From Garcia nutans (taxonomy: Eukaryota > Streptophyta > Magnoliopsida > Malpighiales > Euphorbiaceae): a DNA stretch of 64,000 nt. The translations under genes were made by a program, and so were the position numbers. Where the stretch lies: contig CANTUV010000022.1 in NCBI GenBank assembly GCA_947685225.1, positions 8,908,501 through 8,972,500 of the forward strand, given 5' to 3'. Position 1 is the stretch's first letter, and each line of letters starts with the position of its first letter. The notes beneath the pieces are model-generated. The model worked only from the letters and a program-made list of their open reading frames with translations. It was not told the DNA's origin and did no database searches. Positions 23,148 to 34,420 of the stretch are shown one piece after another.

Positions 23148-24283
23148 TTGAAATTTCTTGTAATAAAAAAAAATGCATTTTTTTAAAATTAATTTTGTAA
23201 TAGACGTGTGAGAACGAGGAAATAACGTTAAAAAAAACATATTCTTTTTCTTTCACTTTGCTTTTTCTAGGATAAGAAAATAAATTGACCAAGTTATTTT
23301 TTTTTTTTTGGGGTATTTTTCTTAAATTTTCTTTATCAAATTTCATGGAAAAGTCAATAACACGTTACAGACCGTCTGACTTTCTTTTTTGAAAAATACA
23401 GACCGTTTGACTTAATCAGATGGATTTAACAGTCTTGTGATTCGTAAGCCCCACCCTTTTGAGCTTCACCATAATGTGGTAGTTTTTATTAACAGGTATA
23501 GGTTGTGGTTTTGAAAGGTTTTTTTTTTTTTTTTTAAACTTTGTTTTTTGTAAAACCCACTTATTTTTACCCACTGAAATAAACAATTTATTGATTCCAA
23601 GAAAATTTATTGCCAAAAAAAAAGCAGAAAGGTTATATATCATGAATAATATTAAATAAATCAAATTAATTCGAATTAAAAGTATTTTATATATTAATTA
23701 TATTTAAAAAATAACTATTCTAATTTTACATTTATTATTATTTTTAGTAATAAATAAAATATTAAAATAGTCATTTATCTAATTCAATTAATACATAAAT
23801 ATTTTTTATCCGAATCAATTTGATCAATGTATTATTTTTGATATATCATGATTTCAAGACATTCTTTTGAGATTTCTTATCACATTTGCAAATATTCATA
23901 CTATTAATTATTTCTCTAATTTATTTTTTTCTTATTTTATGGAGAAGTTAATTAGAATTTTATAAATTTTATTCACAAATAATTATCACATTATAAAAAT
24001 TAAAATTTATTTTATACATTTATTTAAATTTATCCCTATATAATTAATATATAATGAAATGAGTAATAAATTAAGATAAATAGTAGTTTAATGAAATAGT
24101 TATGTAAAATATATTATTAAATAATGTTTTTAAATTTTTTATAAAATTTTAAAGTGATAATTATTTATCAATAGATGAAATATATATTATAATTATGGTA
24201 AAATAAAAGTGAATAAAAAGTAAATTTAATACCATAAAAAATAGAAATAAGCTAGAACACTATATATAAACTATTAAAATAAC
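23148..24283. other. AT-rich upstream region of GAD
   Basis: No ORF of note. It holds poly-T runs (about 23300 and 23520) and a partial repeat agaccgtctgac/agaccgtttgac at 23370-23411. Promoter elements beyond the TATA box cannot be assigned by eye. Confidence 0.5.

Positions 24284-24315
<32 letters not shown>
24284..24315. repeat. (AAT)n microsatellite
   Basis: About ten copies of AAT/ATA read directly, ending in aacaacaac. Confidence 0.93.
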
Positions 24316-24318
<3 letters not shown>

Positions 24319-24385
24319 CAACACCCATGTTCTAATTTTTTAGAAAGTCTAAACAAGGGTCTTAATCGAACGGCTAACTAATTAA

Positions 24386-24960
24386 GAGGGTGTTTCTCAA
24401 AACTTAAAAGCTGGTCAAAATTGATTATAAGCAGTTTTTAGATTATAAGTTGTTTATTTTAGTGTTTCTGAAAACTTAAATAGTAGATTATAATCTGATT
24501 TTAATCAGTTATTTAAAAGTTGGATTTTGCTACTTTTTTTAAGCACTTATTTTTTAAGCAGTTTTGACCAAGTAAAAGACTATACTATCCCTATCTAATC
24601 TTCAATATTTCAAATTTGCCCACCCTATACACTTTAGTTCCCATTAAAATTCTTTTACGTTTCTTCTTCTCTCTTAAGGCAGTAGCTGCGCAGACACTCT
24701 CTACCACCATAGAATTTTGAATTGACATTTAAAAAATTATTTTTATACAATAAATAAACTCAGGGACAGTTTGATCATTTTGACAGTTTCTGCAATTAAA
24801 AACTGATTATAAGCTGATTTTACAGAAACACTTAACTAATTATAAACTGATTATTAACTAGTTTACAGAAACGCTTAACTGCTTATTTTTAATCTGATTA
24901 TAATCTAAAAATCACTTATTCACAATAAGCTGAAAAGCTCCAGTTTTGAGAAACACCCTC
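24386..24960. mobile_element. MITE of PIF/Harbinger (Tourist) type
   Basis: The 575-bp element starts GAGGGTGTTTCTCAAAACT. Its reverse complement at the other end starts identically for 19 bases. It is flanked by TAA on both sides (24383-24385 and 24961-24963), the TWA-type 3-bp target duplication of Harbinger elements. It has no coding capacity. A-rich motifs such as gattataagc are repeated in inverted orientation inside. Confidence 0.85.
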
Positions 24961-25018
24961 TAAATGACTCTTTCTATTTATTAATATATATATATACACG
25001 TGTTAGCGTCGTATGAAA

Positions 25019-25188
25019 GATAATATGGTATTTATTAGTATTATGAACCATAATGACATGAGTTAATCAAAATAATTATGTATGAATGCAACATTGGATT
25101 TAAGATAATATGATTTTAATTAGTGTTATGAACAATAATGACATGAGTTAATCAAAATAATTATGTATGAATGCAACACTGAATTTAA
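25019..25188. repeat. 85-bp tandem duplication
   Basis: Two adjacent 85-bp units (25019-25103 and 25104-25188) share cataatgacatgagttaatc and aaaataattatgtatgaatg. They differ at about nine positions, most of them in the first third. No coding. Confidence 0.9.
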
Positions 25189-25239
25189 TCAACAACATAT
25201 ATATATATATATACAGTGATGGAACTAGACACTCACTAA

Positions 25240-25670
25240 AGAGGGAATAAATTTTTCACCGTCAACTGGTCGTCGAAGACGGAGCTGGTGGTCGTCAGTG
25301 AGGCTCTCTGACCGTCCCTATCAGCAGTCGTCCCTCGCCCTTCGTACTTACCAACAACTCATAAATCAATTTAAAAATAAATAAATAAATACCTATTGAA
25401 GTCGGTCGGTCGGCTGGTGATGCCCATTCTCCGATATCGTGCATCGCCGTCGATCTCAGTCATCCCTTCCAGCAGTAGCCTCGCCCCTTTCGGCTTCGTC
25501 CCTCCCTCTCTTCTACTTTCGTTTCTTTCATTTTTTTTTTTTTGCTTTTGCAACGAGTCATCTTCCTATTAGCTGTTGTCATTACTGGCGGCCAGAAGTA
25601 TACTCCTCCTATATGTATTTTTAACCATCAGTGAGAGTGATTGTTTGTCTCTCCACAACCCTCTAGGTCC
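25240..25670. other. GC-richer island, unassigned
   Basis: It contrasts sharply with the AT-rich flanks. Features include the strings gtcggtcggtcggctggt and cgtcgaagacggagctgg and a T-rich tract near 25530. On the minus strand a splice-donor-like ggtaagtacg occurs near 25350. No protein family is recognised in any frame. It could be the remnant of a gene's first exon or a piece of an unknown element. Confidence 0.3.
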
Positions 25671-25674
25671 ATCT

Positions 25675-25698
25675 ATGTGTGTGTGTGTGTGTGTGTGT
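25675..25698. repeat. (TG)n microsatellite
   Basis: About 12 TG dinucleotides read directly. Confidence 0.95.
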
Positions 25699-26071
25699 AT
25701 TAGTAAGAAGTTGTCAATGAAGCATATTAGTAAGAAGTTGGTTGGAATTTTCAACCTGTGGAAAAATGTTAGATTTCTCTTTTATTATTCGGAAGAGCTC
25801 TTTGGACTTTAGAGATAGCCAAAAACTGATATCTCAATGTAACTTTGCTTTAGGGCCTAGACCAGATATAACTCTAATCAACTTACCACCGTCTGCTAAT
25901 TAATTATAAGTTTTAATAATTTATATATAAGTTTTAATTGACTTTTAAGTATTAATTTGACAAAATAATTTTAATATATAATAAGGTGGTTAGACTGTTA
26001 ATTTTAATATATATGTATGTGTAGACCCAATAAGTCTTACCAAAAAAACAGAAAAAAGAAAAATATTATAA

Positions 26072-27501
26072 AATTGTGGTATGGCGGGGCATTGTAGGTT
26101 CGGTACCTTTGTTACTTCAAGGAGCTGCTCATTCTGTGTGTAATGGGTTAGGTACACGGTTTTGGTTGGATATTTGGACTCCGGATGTTCCACTTATTGC
26201 TGTTGTTACTGGACAGATTCCTCCAGATTGGTTGACACATGCGGTAGCTGATTATTGGGATAGAAATGGGTGGCGGTGGGATTTCGTGTCGCAATTTTTG
26301 CCGGTTAATGTTCAGCAACAAATTGCGGCTTTTTCCATATTTAATGATCCCGCTGCTAATGATATGATTTTCTGGACAAAAACTTCCAGTGGAAAATTCT
26401 CTGTTGCCTCAGCTTATAAATGTTTGCTGCCTTCTACCTCAGTTGGTGCTAATCCTGTGTGGAATTTAATCTAGAAATTGCAGGTACCCCAGCTTATTAG
26501 ATCCTTTTTGTGGTTGTTTCAACTGCAGAAACTAATGACTAACCGGGAGAGGATGAGGCGTGAATTTGTGGCTGTTGATTTTTGTCCAGTCTGTGGTAAT
26601 GTGTCTGAAACTCTTGAGCATTTATTTCGTGATTGTCCACAAATTTCCAAATTTTGGGTAGCTTACATGGATGCTATGTCATGGTCTGTTTTTTCTTCTC
26701 TACCTGCTCATCAATGGTTTCATCATGTTAATGCTTGGAAATTTCATTCTTTTCATGATGCACCTTCTAGTGTTGTGTTTGGAACTTCTCTTTGGTTTAT
26801 TTGGAAGTCCAGGAATGCTTATGTGTTTAATGTTCATCCAATTTCGATGGAGCAATTGAAACATCAGGTGAGTTATTGGATTAATGTTTACAAGGAGACT
26901 TGGAAAGTCCAAGGAGCTGTATCTAGTAGAGGTAGAAGGATTACATTAGTGTCTTGGGAGCCTCCTCCTCCGACTTGGTATAAAGTTAATATTGATGGTG
27001 CATCTAAGGGTAATCCGGGTCCTAGTGGTGGTGGTATTGTGGTACGTGATTGTATGGGTAATTGGGTTTGTGGCATGTTGATTGGACTTGGTGTTTGTTC
27101 TTCAATGGTTGCCGAATTAAATGCTCTGATAGGAGGCTTGCAGGTGGCTTGGGAGGCAGGCTGTAGGAAGGTTATTGTGGAAATGGATTCCATGGAATGC
27201 CTTCGGCTGGTGATGCACAGGGAAGTTCCTAATGTTCGTTTTGCTGGATTGGTACTGCGAGCTAAGGTTTTGTTGAGCTACACTTTGGAGGTTCGATTCC
27301 AACATGTTTATCATGAAGGGAATCAGGTGGCAGATAAGTTGGCTAATATGGCTGTTAATGCTCCTATAGAAAGATCTTGGTTGGATTCTTCACCAGCGGG
27401 ACTTGTTGATCTGCTTCGGAGTGATAAGCTTCAAGTAGCTTGGCCACGAATGGTAGCTCTGTAATTATGGGTAGTACTCTCCATAGTATAAAAAAAAAAA
27501 A
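26072..27501 (+). mobile_element. 5'-truncated LINE, 3' end with zinc-binding and RNase H domains
   Basis: This is the terminal 1.4 kb of a plant L1 element, ending in an A tail at 27490-27501. Its sequence is much better preserved than the LINE at 2442-16424 and it belongs to a different subfamily. The 5' end at about 26072 starts inside the coding region, typical of incomplete reverse transcription at insertion. No target duplication could be found by eye. Confidence 0.85.
26076..27464 (+). pseudogene. LINE ORF2 C-terminus: zinc-binding RT-associated domain plus RNase H
   Basis: Frame 26076-26474 begins WRGIVGSVPLLLQG and includes TRFWLDIWTPDVPL. A TAG at 26472-26474 falls where related proteins have Trp, and the same frame continues intact to 27464. 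The zinc-binding domain includes CPVCGNVSETLEHLFRDC (a C-x2-C...H-x4-C pattern). The RNase H domain has all four catalytic acids in view: NIDGASKGNPG, AELNAL, EMDSMECL and NQVADKLAN. Apart from the one stop and the missing 5' part, this tail is undamaged, which suggests a fairly recent insertion. Confidence 0.9.
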
Positions 27502-28507
27502 CTGTAGTAAACCCACCCCAGATATTACCTATATGATTACAAGGTCATTCTTTGTGATTAATTAATACTATCATTTTTTTTATTTGGAAATTTCACTTCT
27601 AATTCCTGATTGAAAATTGTAGAAATTTAATCCTAAAAATTTTTCATTGCTTACCTTTAATCGATTTATAAACATGGTTGTTTACGTTTAGGATGTATTT
27701 TCAAAGAATTTTTCATTTTAGGCTTATGGGGTCCATATCACATTAAAACTCTAAGGGTTAAACCTTACAGTGTGTTCATATTTTATATATAGGACAAGAT
27801 TTTAATTTTCAAAAAAAAAGAAACAAGATTGTTCAGATGTGGAGACATATATCGGTATAAACATAAACCAATTTAAATATAAAATTAGTGTGATACACAT
27901 GTTGATGGTGAAATTGATTCCTTGATTAATTAATAATTAAAACATGAAAAGAAAAAGAATAATCTTCATTATTTAAATTTTAAATTTAACGATAAAATTA
28001 GGAGAATCATGTGCATTAGTTCCATAACTTTTAATCTTAAAAAAAGTTCTTTTATTATTTTAATTTTTTTTAAAATTTCATAACATTTTAAGAATTTCCT
28101 TATCTTTTTGATGAAGTTTGATATTGTTATAAATTTTAACATGAAATGTCAATTAATAAAAAATCAATCCTAGTAATAGGGAAAAAATAGGAATTGCGGA
28201 ATACAAAATAAATTTTAACATATTTTTATATATTTTTTTTTTCTTTTAGTGCACTGAAAAGCCAAATAATTAATCTACGCTATGCTACAATTTATAATAT
28301 TTTTTTATTATTAAATCCCTCTAATATTTTTTCATTGAAAAAAATAGACTCAATCCGTCCTTTGGCAAAGTCTAATAAATGCAAGCCTGTTCATTAATAG
28401 TTATGACTTGGCAAATGTCATCTAATTAGGAACGGGTTTATAATGTCATCTAATTACAAGTTTAAATTAGGATGAACAAATGGTCCAATTAATTTAATTA
28501 GATCGTT
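27502..28507. other. AT-rich intergenic DNA
   Basis: No gene, RNA or transposon end recognised between the LINE tail and the copia element. Confidence 0.5.
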
Positions 28508-28512
28508 ATTTT

Positions 28513-29036
28513 TGTTAGAAAATTGTAGAATGTGGTATATAATTACAAATTAAATAAAAATGAGAAACAAAATAAAAATAATAAATTTCAAAGATTTTAT
28601 GAGAAAAAATCTCCAAATTAGTTGGAGGAAAAAAAATCACGGGTAAATTGTAGAAGAATTTTATTATAGCAAAATATTATAATAATTTCTTTCTAAAATA
28701 AGGAGAGTACAATTGACAATACTCTATCTTATAATAGGAGAAATTAAAAACTCTCTCTCTAATAAAAGGAAATATAATATTTAAGAAAAATCTCACTTTT
28801 CTCTTTAAAACTCTAATAATTTTTTAGAATGAATTTCAAGTAAAAGCTAAATCGTTTATATAGGCTTCAAAAAATAGGTTGATAGAATTTTGTAAATGGT
28901 TAGGTACCTCTTTTATCTAAGTTAGACACCTCCATTTTTTACTTCCTTTACCTAAGTTAGGCACCTCCATTTTTGACTCCCTTTACATTAGTTAGGCACC
29001 TCCATTTTTTACTCTACAAAAGTAATTTTATTACCA
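28513..29036 (-). repeat. 3' LTR of the copia element
   Basis: On the minus strand it starts TGGTAATAAAA and ends CTAACA. It contains a TATA box (TATATAAAC, 28854-28862). Near its start it has three copies of an aaaaatggaggtgcctaact unit spaced about 36 bp apart. A purine run follows outside it (29037-29050), the expected polypurine tract. Confidence 0.88.
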
Positions 29037-29109
29037 TATATCTCTCACTTAAAGTTACTTTTGTAATCCTTATATCCTTTCTACACTTGTCATCACCATG
29101 CTGCTTACG

Positions 29110-29801
29110 TATCTGCTAGGCTTAAGGAGGATCGACACCAGATAAATTTTTCATTATTAATTGGCTTTGTTAACATATATGCTAGGTTATCTTTTGTATG
29201 AATTTTTTGTATATCCACACTTCCTTCTTCCACCTTCTCACGAACGAAGTGATATTGAACTCATATGTGTTTTGTCTTCAAATAAAATGCTGGATTATTT
29301 GCCAAATGTAAAGCACTCTGACTATCACAAAATAAAATAAAATATGTATCTGAGCTCCTCTAGTAGCATTTGCAACCATATTGCATATTTGCTAGCTTGG
29401 GTAGCTGCAACATATTCTGCCTCCGTTGTAGAAGTAGCCACGATAGATTGCAATTTTGAAACTCAGCTTATAGCTCCTCCAGCAAGAGTAAACACATAAC
29501 CTGAGGTGGACTTGCTCTTGTCACAATTACCTGCATAATCTGAATCAACATAGCCTTTCACGGTAAAGTCTGATTCTCCATAACATAATACAACATTTGA
29601 GGTACCCTTGACATATCTTAGGATCCTCTTTACAATACTCCAATATTCTTTACTAGGATTCACCATGTATCGACTAACCACTCCCACTGCTTGTGCAATG
29701 TCTGGTCTTATACAAATCATAGCAAACATTAAGCTACCCACTGCTAATGCATACGGTACTCGAGACATTTCTATCCTCTCTACTTCATTGTCAGGACTCA
29801 T
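29110..29801 (-). pseudogene. copia RT end and RNase H
   Basis: Reads SRVPYALAVGSLMFAMICIR, then YVDSDYAGNCDKSKSTSGYV, the copia RNase H signature. Further down, with frame changes, it has IVATSTTEAEYVAA, and finally a WCRSSLSLADT-like end close to 29120. At least two frameshifts or stops lie between about 29260 and 29460. This is the C-terminus of the polyprotein, which removes the RNA template during reverse transcription. Not functional. Confidence 0.88.
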
Positions 29802-29905
29802 ACTTGAGGATAACTTGAAATTAATAGGAAGGGGGTAGAAATTGACTTACAATATTGCATGTTGAAGCGCCGCAAGATTTTCTTCAAATAATTTTTCTAA
29901 GAAAG

Positions 29906-30697
29906 CTATATCTTCCTATTACTTCTGTCTCGATAAATTTGTATCCCTAGAATCTTGTTTGCTGGTCCCAAGTCCTTCATTTCAAACTCCCTAGCCAACT
30001 GTGCCTTTAAGTCTGTAATACGATCTTTATTTGGGCCTGCTATCAAGATGTCGTCAGCATATAACAACATAATAATAAAATTACCATCACCAAATCTCTT
30101 GTAGTAATCACAAGGATCTGAACTATGTTTGTTGTATCCAAGGCTCATGATAAAGGAATCAAATCTCTTATACCAACATCTTGGCGCCTGTTTGAGACCG
30201 TATAGAGATTTGTTCAACCTGCAAACCAAGTTCTCTTTTTCTTTTTCTTTAAAACCTTCTGGTTGGAGCATGTAGATCTCTTCTTCAAGTTCTCTATGAA
30301 GAAATGCAGTTTTCACATCCAATTGCTCCAAGTATAAGTCAAATATAGCACACATTGTCAGGACTACTCGAACCGTTGTGAGTCAAACAACAGGAGAGAA
30401 TATTTCATTGAAGTCTATACCTTTCTTCTGAGCAAACCCTTTAACCACCAGTCTAGCATGATACCACTCCATTTGGTTGTTGCCATCTCGCTTGATCTTG
30501 TAAACCCATTTATTCCCGATAGCCTTTCTTCCTTGTGGTAATGAAATAAGATCCCATGTTTTATTTTTATGAAGAGCTTCAATTTCTTCTTGCATTGTTG
30601 TCATCCACAAAGAAGCTTCTTGGCCATTTATAGCCTCATAGAAATTTGATGGCTCTCCATCCTCTGTTAGCAAATAATATGCGATATTTCCCTCCAT
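29906..30697 (-). pseudogene. copia reverse transcriptase
   Basis: Starts NKWVYKIKRDGNNQMEWYHA, then LDVKTAFLHRELEEEIYMLQ. The next motif is NKSLYGLKQAPRCWYKRF, and the catalytic motif is LLYADDILIAG. The domain is split near 30360-30383 by a frame change. The YADD active site itself is intact. Normal copia RT is a single uninterrupted frame with integrase, so this copy is dead. Confidence 0.92.
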
Positions 30698-31894
30698 GAT
30701 ATACTCTGAGTGTCAAGCTGGTTCTCTTCTCTCCTGAGTTGTCCGTCGAACTTGTGGAATTGCAAACTCAGCTTGTTCTTATTCTTCATGTTATGATGAT
30801 GCTTCAGAAGTATTTGAAACTTCTTGTTCTTGTTTTTCTTCAACTTGAACTGTAGTAGTCTCTGATTTTTCTTTTGAAGTGCTATCATTATTTTTTTCTA
30901 GAACCTTATCTTCTACAAATACAACATCCCTACTGATTAGCACCTTGTGGGTAGTGGGATCTCACAGGCGATATCCCTTGATTCCATCAGCATACCCTAA
31001 GAAAATACATTTCCTGGATTTTGGATCCAGCTTTGATGTTTCTTGGGTGTTGTACATAGCATAAATAGGACTTCCGAATGTATGTAAGTGAAAATAATCA
31101 GCTGGCTTACCAATCTACATCTTCATTGGTGTTTTCAGACCAATTGTAGTTGATGGTGACTGATTGATCACGTAACAGGCAGTCTTAACTGCTTCTACCT
31201 AAAATGACTTAGGCAACCCTGTAGTTTTCAACATTGCTCTTGTCCATTCTAACAAGGTTCTGTTCATTCGTTCTGCTACTCCATTTTGTTGTGGAGTTTA
31301 TGCCACTGTGAACTGCCTTTTGATACCTTCTTGTTGACAAAAGCTATCAAATTCATCACCAGTATATTCTCCTCCATTATCTGTCCTTAAACACTTGATC
31401 TTCTTTTCAGTTTCAAGCTCAACCCGCGCTTTGAATATTTTGAAAACTAAAAATGCATCTGCCTTATTTTTTATTGGATACACCGAACATCTCTTGGAGT
31501 AATCGTCAATAAAAGACACAAAATATTTTGCTCCTCCTAGGGATAGAACCGGTGCTTGCCAAACATTTGAATGGATTAGTTCTAATATAGCTTTGCTTCT
31601 AGCAGAGGAATTGCTGAATTTTAATATGTGCTACTTAATGGTCACATAATGCTCACAAAAGGGTACTGAAACCTTTTTGAGCCCTGAAAGCAGTTTTTGT
31701 TCAGCAAGAATCTTCAATCCTCGTTTTGACATGTAGCCAAGCTTTCGATGCCACATCATTGTTAATTTTTCTACTGAACTTGCTAATACAGTGGATGCTT
31801 CTTCTTCTTGTTGTGTTTCTCCTTTAAGTATGTATAAATTTACAGCTATCTTTTTCGCTTTCATTATTACAAGAGTGCCTTTAACTATTTTCAT
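30698..31894 (-). pseudogene. copia integrase and integrase-RT linker
   Basis: The N-terminal part (31631-31894) reads MWHRKLGYMSKRGLKIL with a downstream CEHY, a zinc-binding HHCC domain with one cysteine out of register. The core (31298-31519) has FIDDYSKRCSVYPIKNKAD and CLRTDNGGEYTGDEF, giving the first two catalytic Asp. The third block, around 30900-31290, continues in broken frames with a HTFGSPIYAMYN-like segment and FLGYADGIKGYRL. It is disrupted by stops. Confidence 0.88.
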
Positions 31895-32693
31895 GATCCC
31901 ATCTTAAATATGGGTTTTACACCCATTATTATCTAATTGTCCCAAAGACAATAGATTTTTCTTCAAGCCTTTGACATGTCGTACCTCCTAGATGATGAAA
32001 ACTGTACTATCATGCATTTTTAATTTGATGGTATCAATACCAGCAATCTCCAAGGCATGATCATTTTCCATGAACACAGATCCTTCGGAGATAGGTTCAT
32101 ATTGATGGAACCATTCTCTTTGAGGAGTCATATACCATGTTGCTCCTGAATCCATAAGCCATATATCAGTGAATCTTCTTTTGCCTTCATTTACTGTTGT
32201 TGCCTCATTGTATAGAATTTCACCATCATCTAAGGTGCTTGCTGCACAATCCTGAGTATTTGACAACTCAGGACCTTTTTCTTTGGCTTTTCCATTCTTT
32301 TTGAGATACCAACACTCCCTTTTGTAGTGCTCTTTCCTGCTACAATGATGACATTTGACATTCTTCTTACTTTTGAATTTTGATCTACTCTGATTTTGAC
32401 TCCCACTGGGGCCACGTTCTGTTGATCTCCCTCTTATTACTGTCAAAGCTTCAGCTTGCTATAAGCTCCCTTGTCTATCTTCTTTGTTTTTGCGCCGACT
32501 TTCTTCTTCAAGAACCGCAGCTACAATATCATCAAAGACTAGAACTTCAATGTTGTTGATTTAGTTGATGATGAGTTGAACATACGAATCAGGTAGACTT
32601 TGAAGTAGAATTTCAGCACATTCACTCGTCTCTATATTATGCTCCATTGCTGTGAGCTGTGAAAATAAAGTATTGAGGGTGTTGATGTAGGCA
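31895..32693 (-). pseudogene. copia gag C-terminal half and protease
   Basis: Gag begins abruptly at about 32693 (INTLNTLFSQLTAMEHN), so its N-terminal half is missing. The zinc knuckle CHHCSRKEHYKREC (C-x2-C-x4-H-x4-C) is intact near 32330. The protease active site DSGATWYMT follows near 32150. Frame breaks occur near 32460 and 31985. The missing N-terminus reflects a deletion from inside the 5' LTR to mid-gag. Confidence 0.88.
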
Positions 32694-32818
32694 ATCTAAG
32701 TTAGGTACCTCCATTTTTCACTTCTTTTACCTAAGTTAGGCAACTCCATTTTTTATTAAGAATTACCTAAGTTAAGCACCTCTATTTTTAACTCTATAAA
32801 AATAATTTTATTATTACA
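32694..32818 (-). repeat. Truncated 5' LTR of the copia element
   Basis: On the minus strand it begins TGTAATAATAAAATT and contains three aaaaatggaggtacctaact-type units. It matches the first part of the 3' LTR at 28900-29036. It stops where gag begins. Confidence 0.82.
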
Positions 32819-32823
32819 ATTTT

Positions 32824-33864
32824 AACTAATTTAATTAATTATGTCTATTTAAATTAACTAAATTAATTAATTTTTGATATTTTTATTTGTTAGTTAAAAT
32901 TTTTACAAGAAATTTTTACTTATCCCAACATCAATTATATTTTTTGGGATAGACATTAACAATCAAGAAGATTAAATTTCAATAAAGCTAGTCCAGTCTA
33001 TTTAATATAGTCTTTATTAAAGTGGCTTTTTACTTGACGCATATAATGCAAGATGCTATTGAGGTGTTATTTAAACTCGAATTTTGAATTTGCGATTTTG
33101 CTGTGCTACACTAAGAGTTTTACAAATTCTTCTAATTTATGGTGGGTGATTTAATTAATATTGATTTATTTTAAAAAATTAATTTTTTAATTTGCTCGAT
33201 AGTTGTCAGGTTAGATGATTCTTAAAAGTCTATCAATTCAACTGATGTTGGCTTCTAGCTTATGAATACTTAATCATGATGATTTATTTTAATAATAATT
33301 AAGAATCTTAAAAGAGGTGGCCCAATTCACACCTCCCAGATGGCGTTTTATTCTTCTAGCACCAAATCTTATTTACACTGACTATTTGTCATATTTAGTT
33401 CACTTTAGCAATCGGAACAAAGTGAAATATACAACTATTTTTTTTCAAGTTTTTTTTATAATGGCATATAGGGGTTAATCATAAATTTTATCTTAATATG
33501 CATTGTGAGCCTCAGGGATTTATTATGAATGTTGTTTCAATATACATTTTTTTGCTTCTTATTTGTTGGAGTTAACAATTTACTCCCTAAAATTTGTTTA
33601 ATTACCCAACGTTTTAATTCTTTATTTTATATATAATTATTAACTTTTTTTTAACGCGCTTTGTTTTTTGATATTTTAAAGGGTGTGAATATTTATACCG
33701 TACAAAAATAGTAAATATATCTTTAAATTATTTTTCCTAAAACACTCTTAATAAAAATTACATTAAAAGAAATATATAAAATTTTAATATTTATAATTTT
33801 AATATTTATATTTACACTTTATCCTCTCAAGTTACTATATACATCAATCTTAAACTCTAAAACT
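32824..33864. other. AT-rich intergenic DNA
   Basis: No gene, RNA or element end recognised on either strand. Confidence 0.5.
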
Positions 33865-33872
33865 ATTCCAAT

Positions 33873-34412
33873 TAGAGGCGAAGCCAGAATTATATTATAA
33901 GGGGGGTAATTTTTTTTTAAATTCTTTATATATAATAATTATTTAATAAATTTGTTAATCTATTAATAAGACATCTTCATTGGTTAATAAAAAAATAATC
34001 AAAAAAATATAAAAAGTAATTTTTTAACAAATATAATTGATTCAAAAATAATTAAAGAATATTAGAAATATAAATAATAAAATAAATTTTAAAGAAAAAA
34101 GAATTAAATATAAAAAAATAAAAAATAATGATCTTAATTTTATATTTTTTTCTCAATTTTTTTTATTATGCTTTCAATTTATTTTTAATCTTTTAATTGA
34201 GTGGGTGAGATTAAATTAATTTGGTTAAAGATTTAATTAATTTTGTTAAAAATTTTAGAATTTATATGTTTTTCTACTCTTAGATAGAAAGATAATTTAA
34301 AATTTTAAGATGAACAAATAAAGGATTTTAAAAACTTTAATATATATATATATATATTTTTAAATGAAGGGGGGCAATGGCCTCCCTTTCCAATTATGTG
34401 GCTTAGCCACTT
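33873..34412. mobile_element. hAT-type MITE
   Basis: The 540-bp element starts TAGAGGCGAAGCCA. Its other end reads AAGTGGCTAAGCCA in reverse complement, matching 11 of 14 positions. It is flanked by the 8-bp duplication ATTCCAAT (33865-33872 and 34413-34420), the size used by hAT elements. A second inner inverted block, gggggg near 33901 and gaaggggggcaa near 34366, is also seen. The interior is AT-rich and non-coding. Confidence 0.8.
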
Positions 34413-34420
34413 ATTCCAAT

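Larger units (their letters stand above)
28513..32818 (-). mobile_element. Ty1/copia (Tork-like) retrotransposon with a 5' deletion
   Basis: Bounded by TGTTAG (28513) and TTACA (32818, the complement of TGTAA) and flanked by ATTTT on both sides (28508-28512 and 32819-32823). The 3' LTR is complete (28513-29036, 524 bp). Only the first 120-125 bp of the 5' LTR survive, joined directly to the middle of gag. Domain order on the minus strand is gag, protease, integrase, RT, RNase H, which is the copia order. RT motifs and the long integrase-RT linker resemble the Tork lineage. Frameshifts and stops are present throughout. Confidence 0.9.

Noticed and set aside
25439..25812. Overlapping frames in the GC-rich island and (TG)n tract
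   Set aside because: They run through a microsatellite and a T tract with no domain; kept only as an unassigned island.
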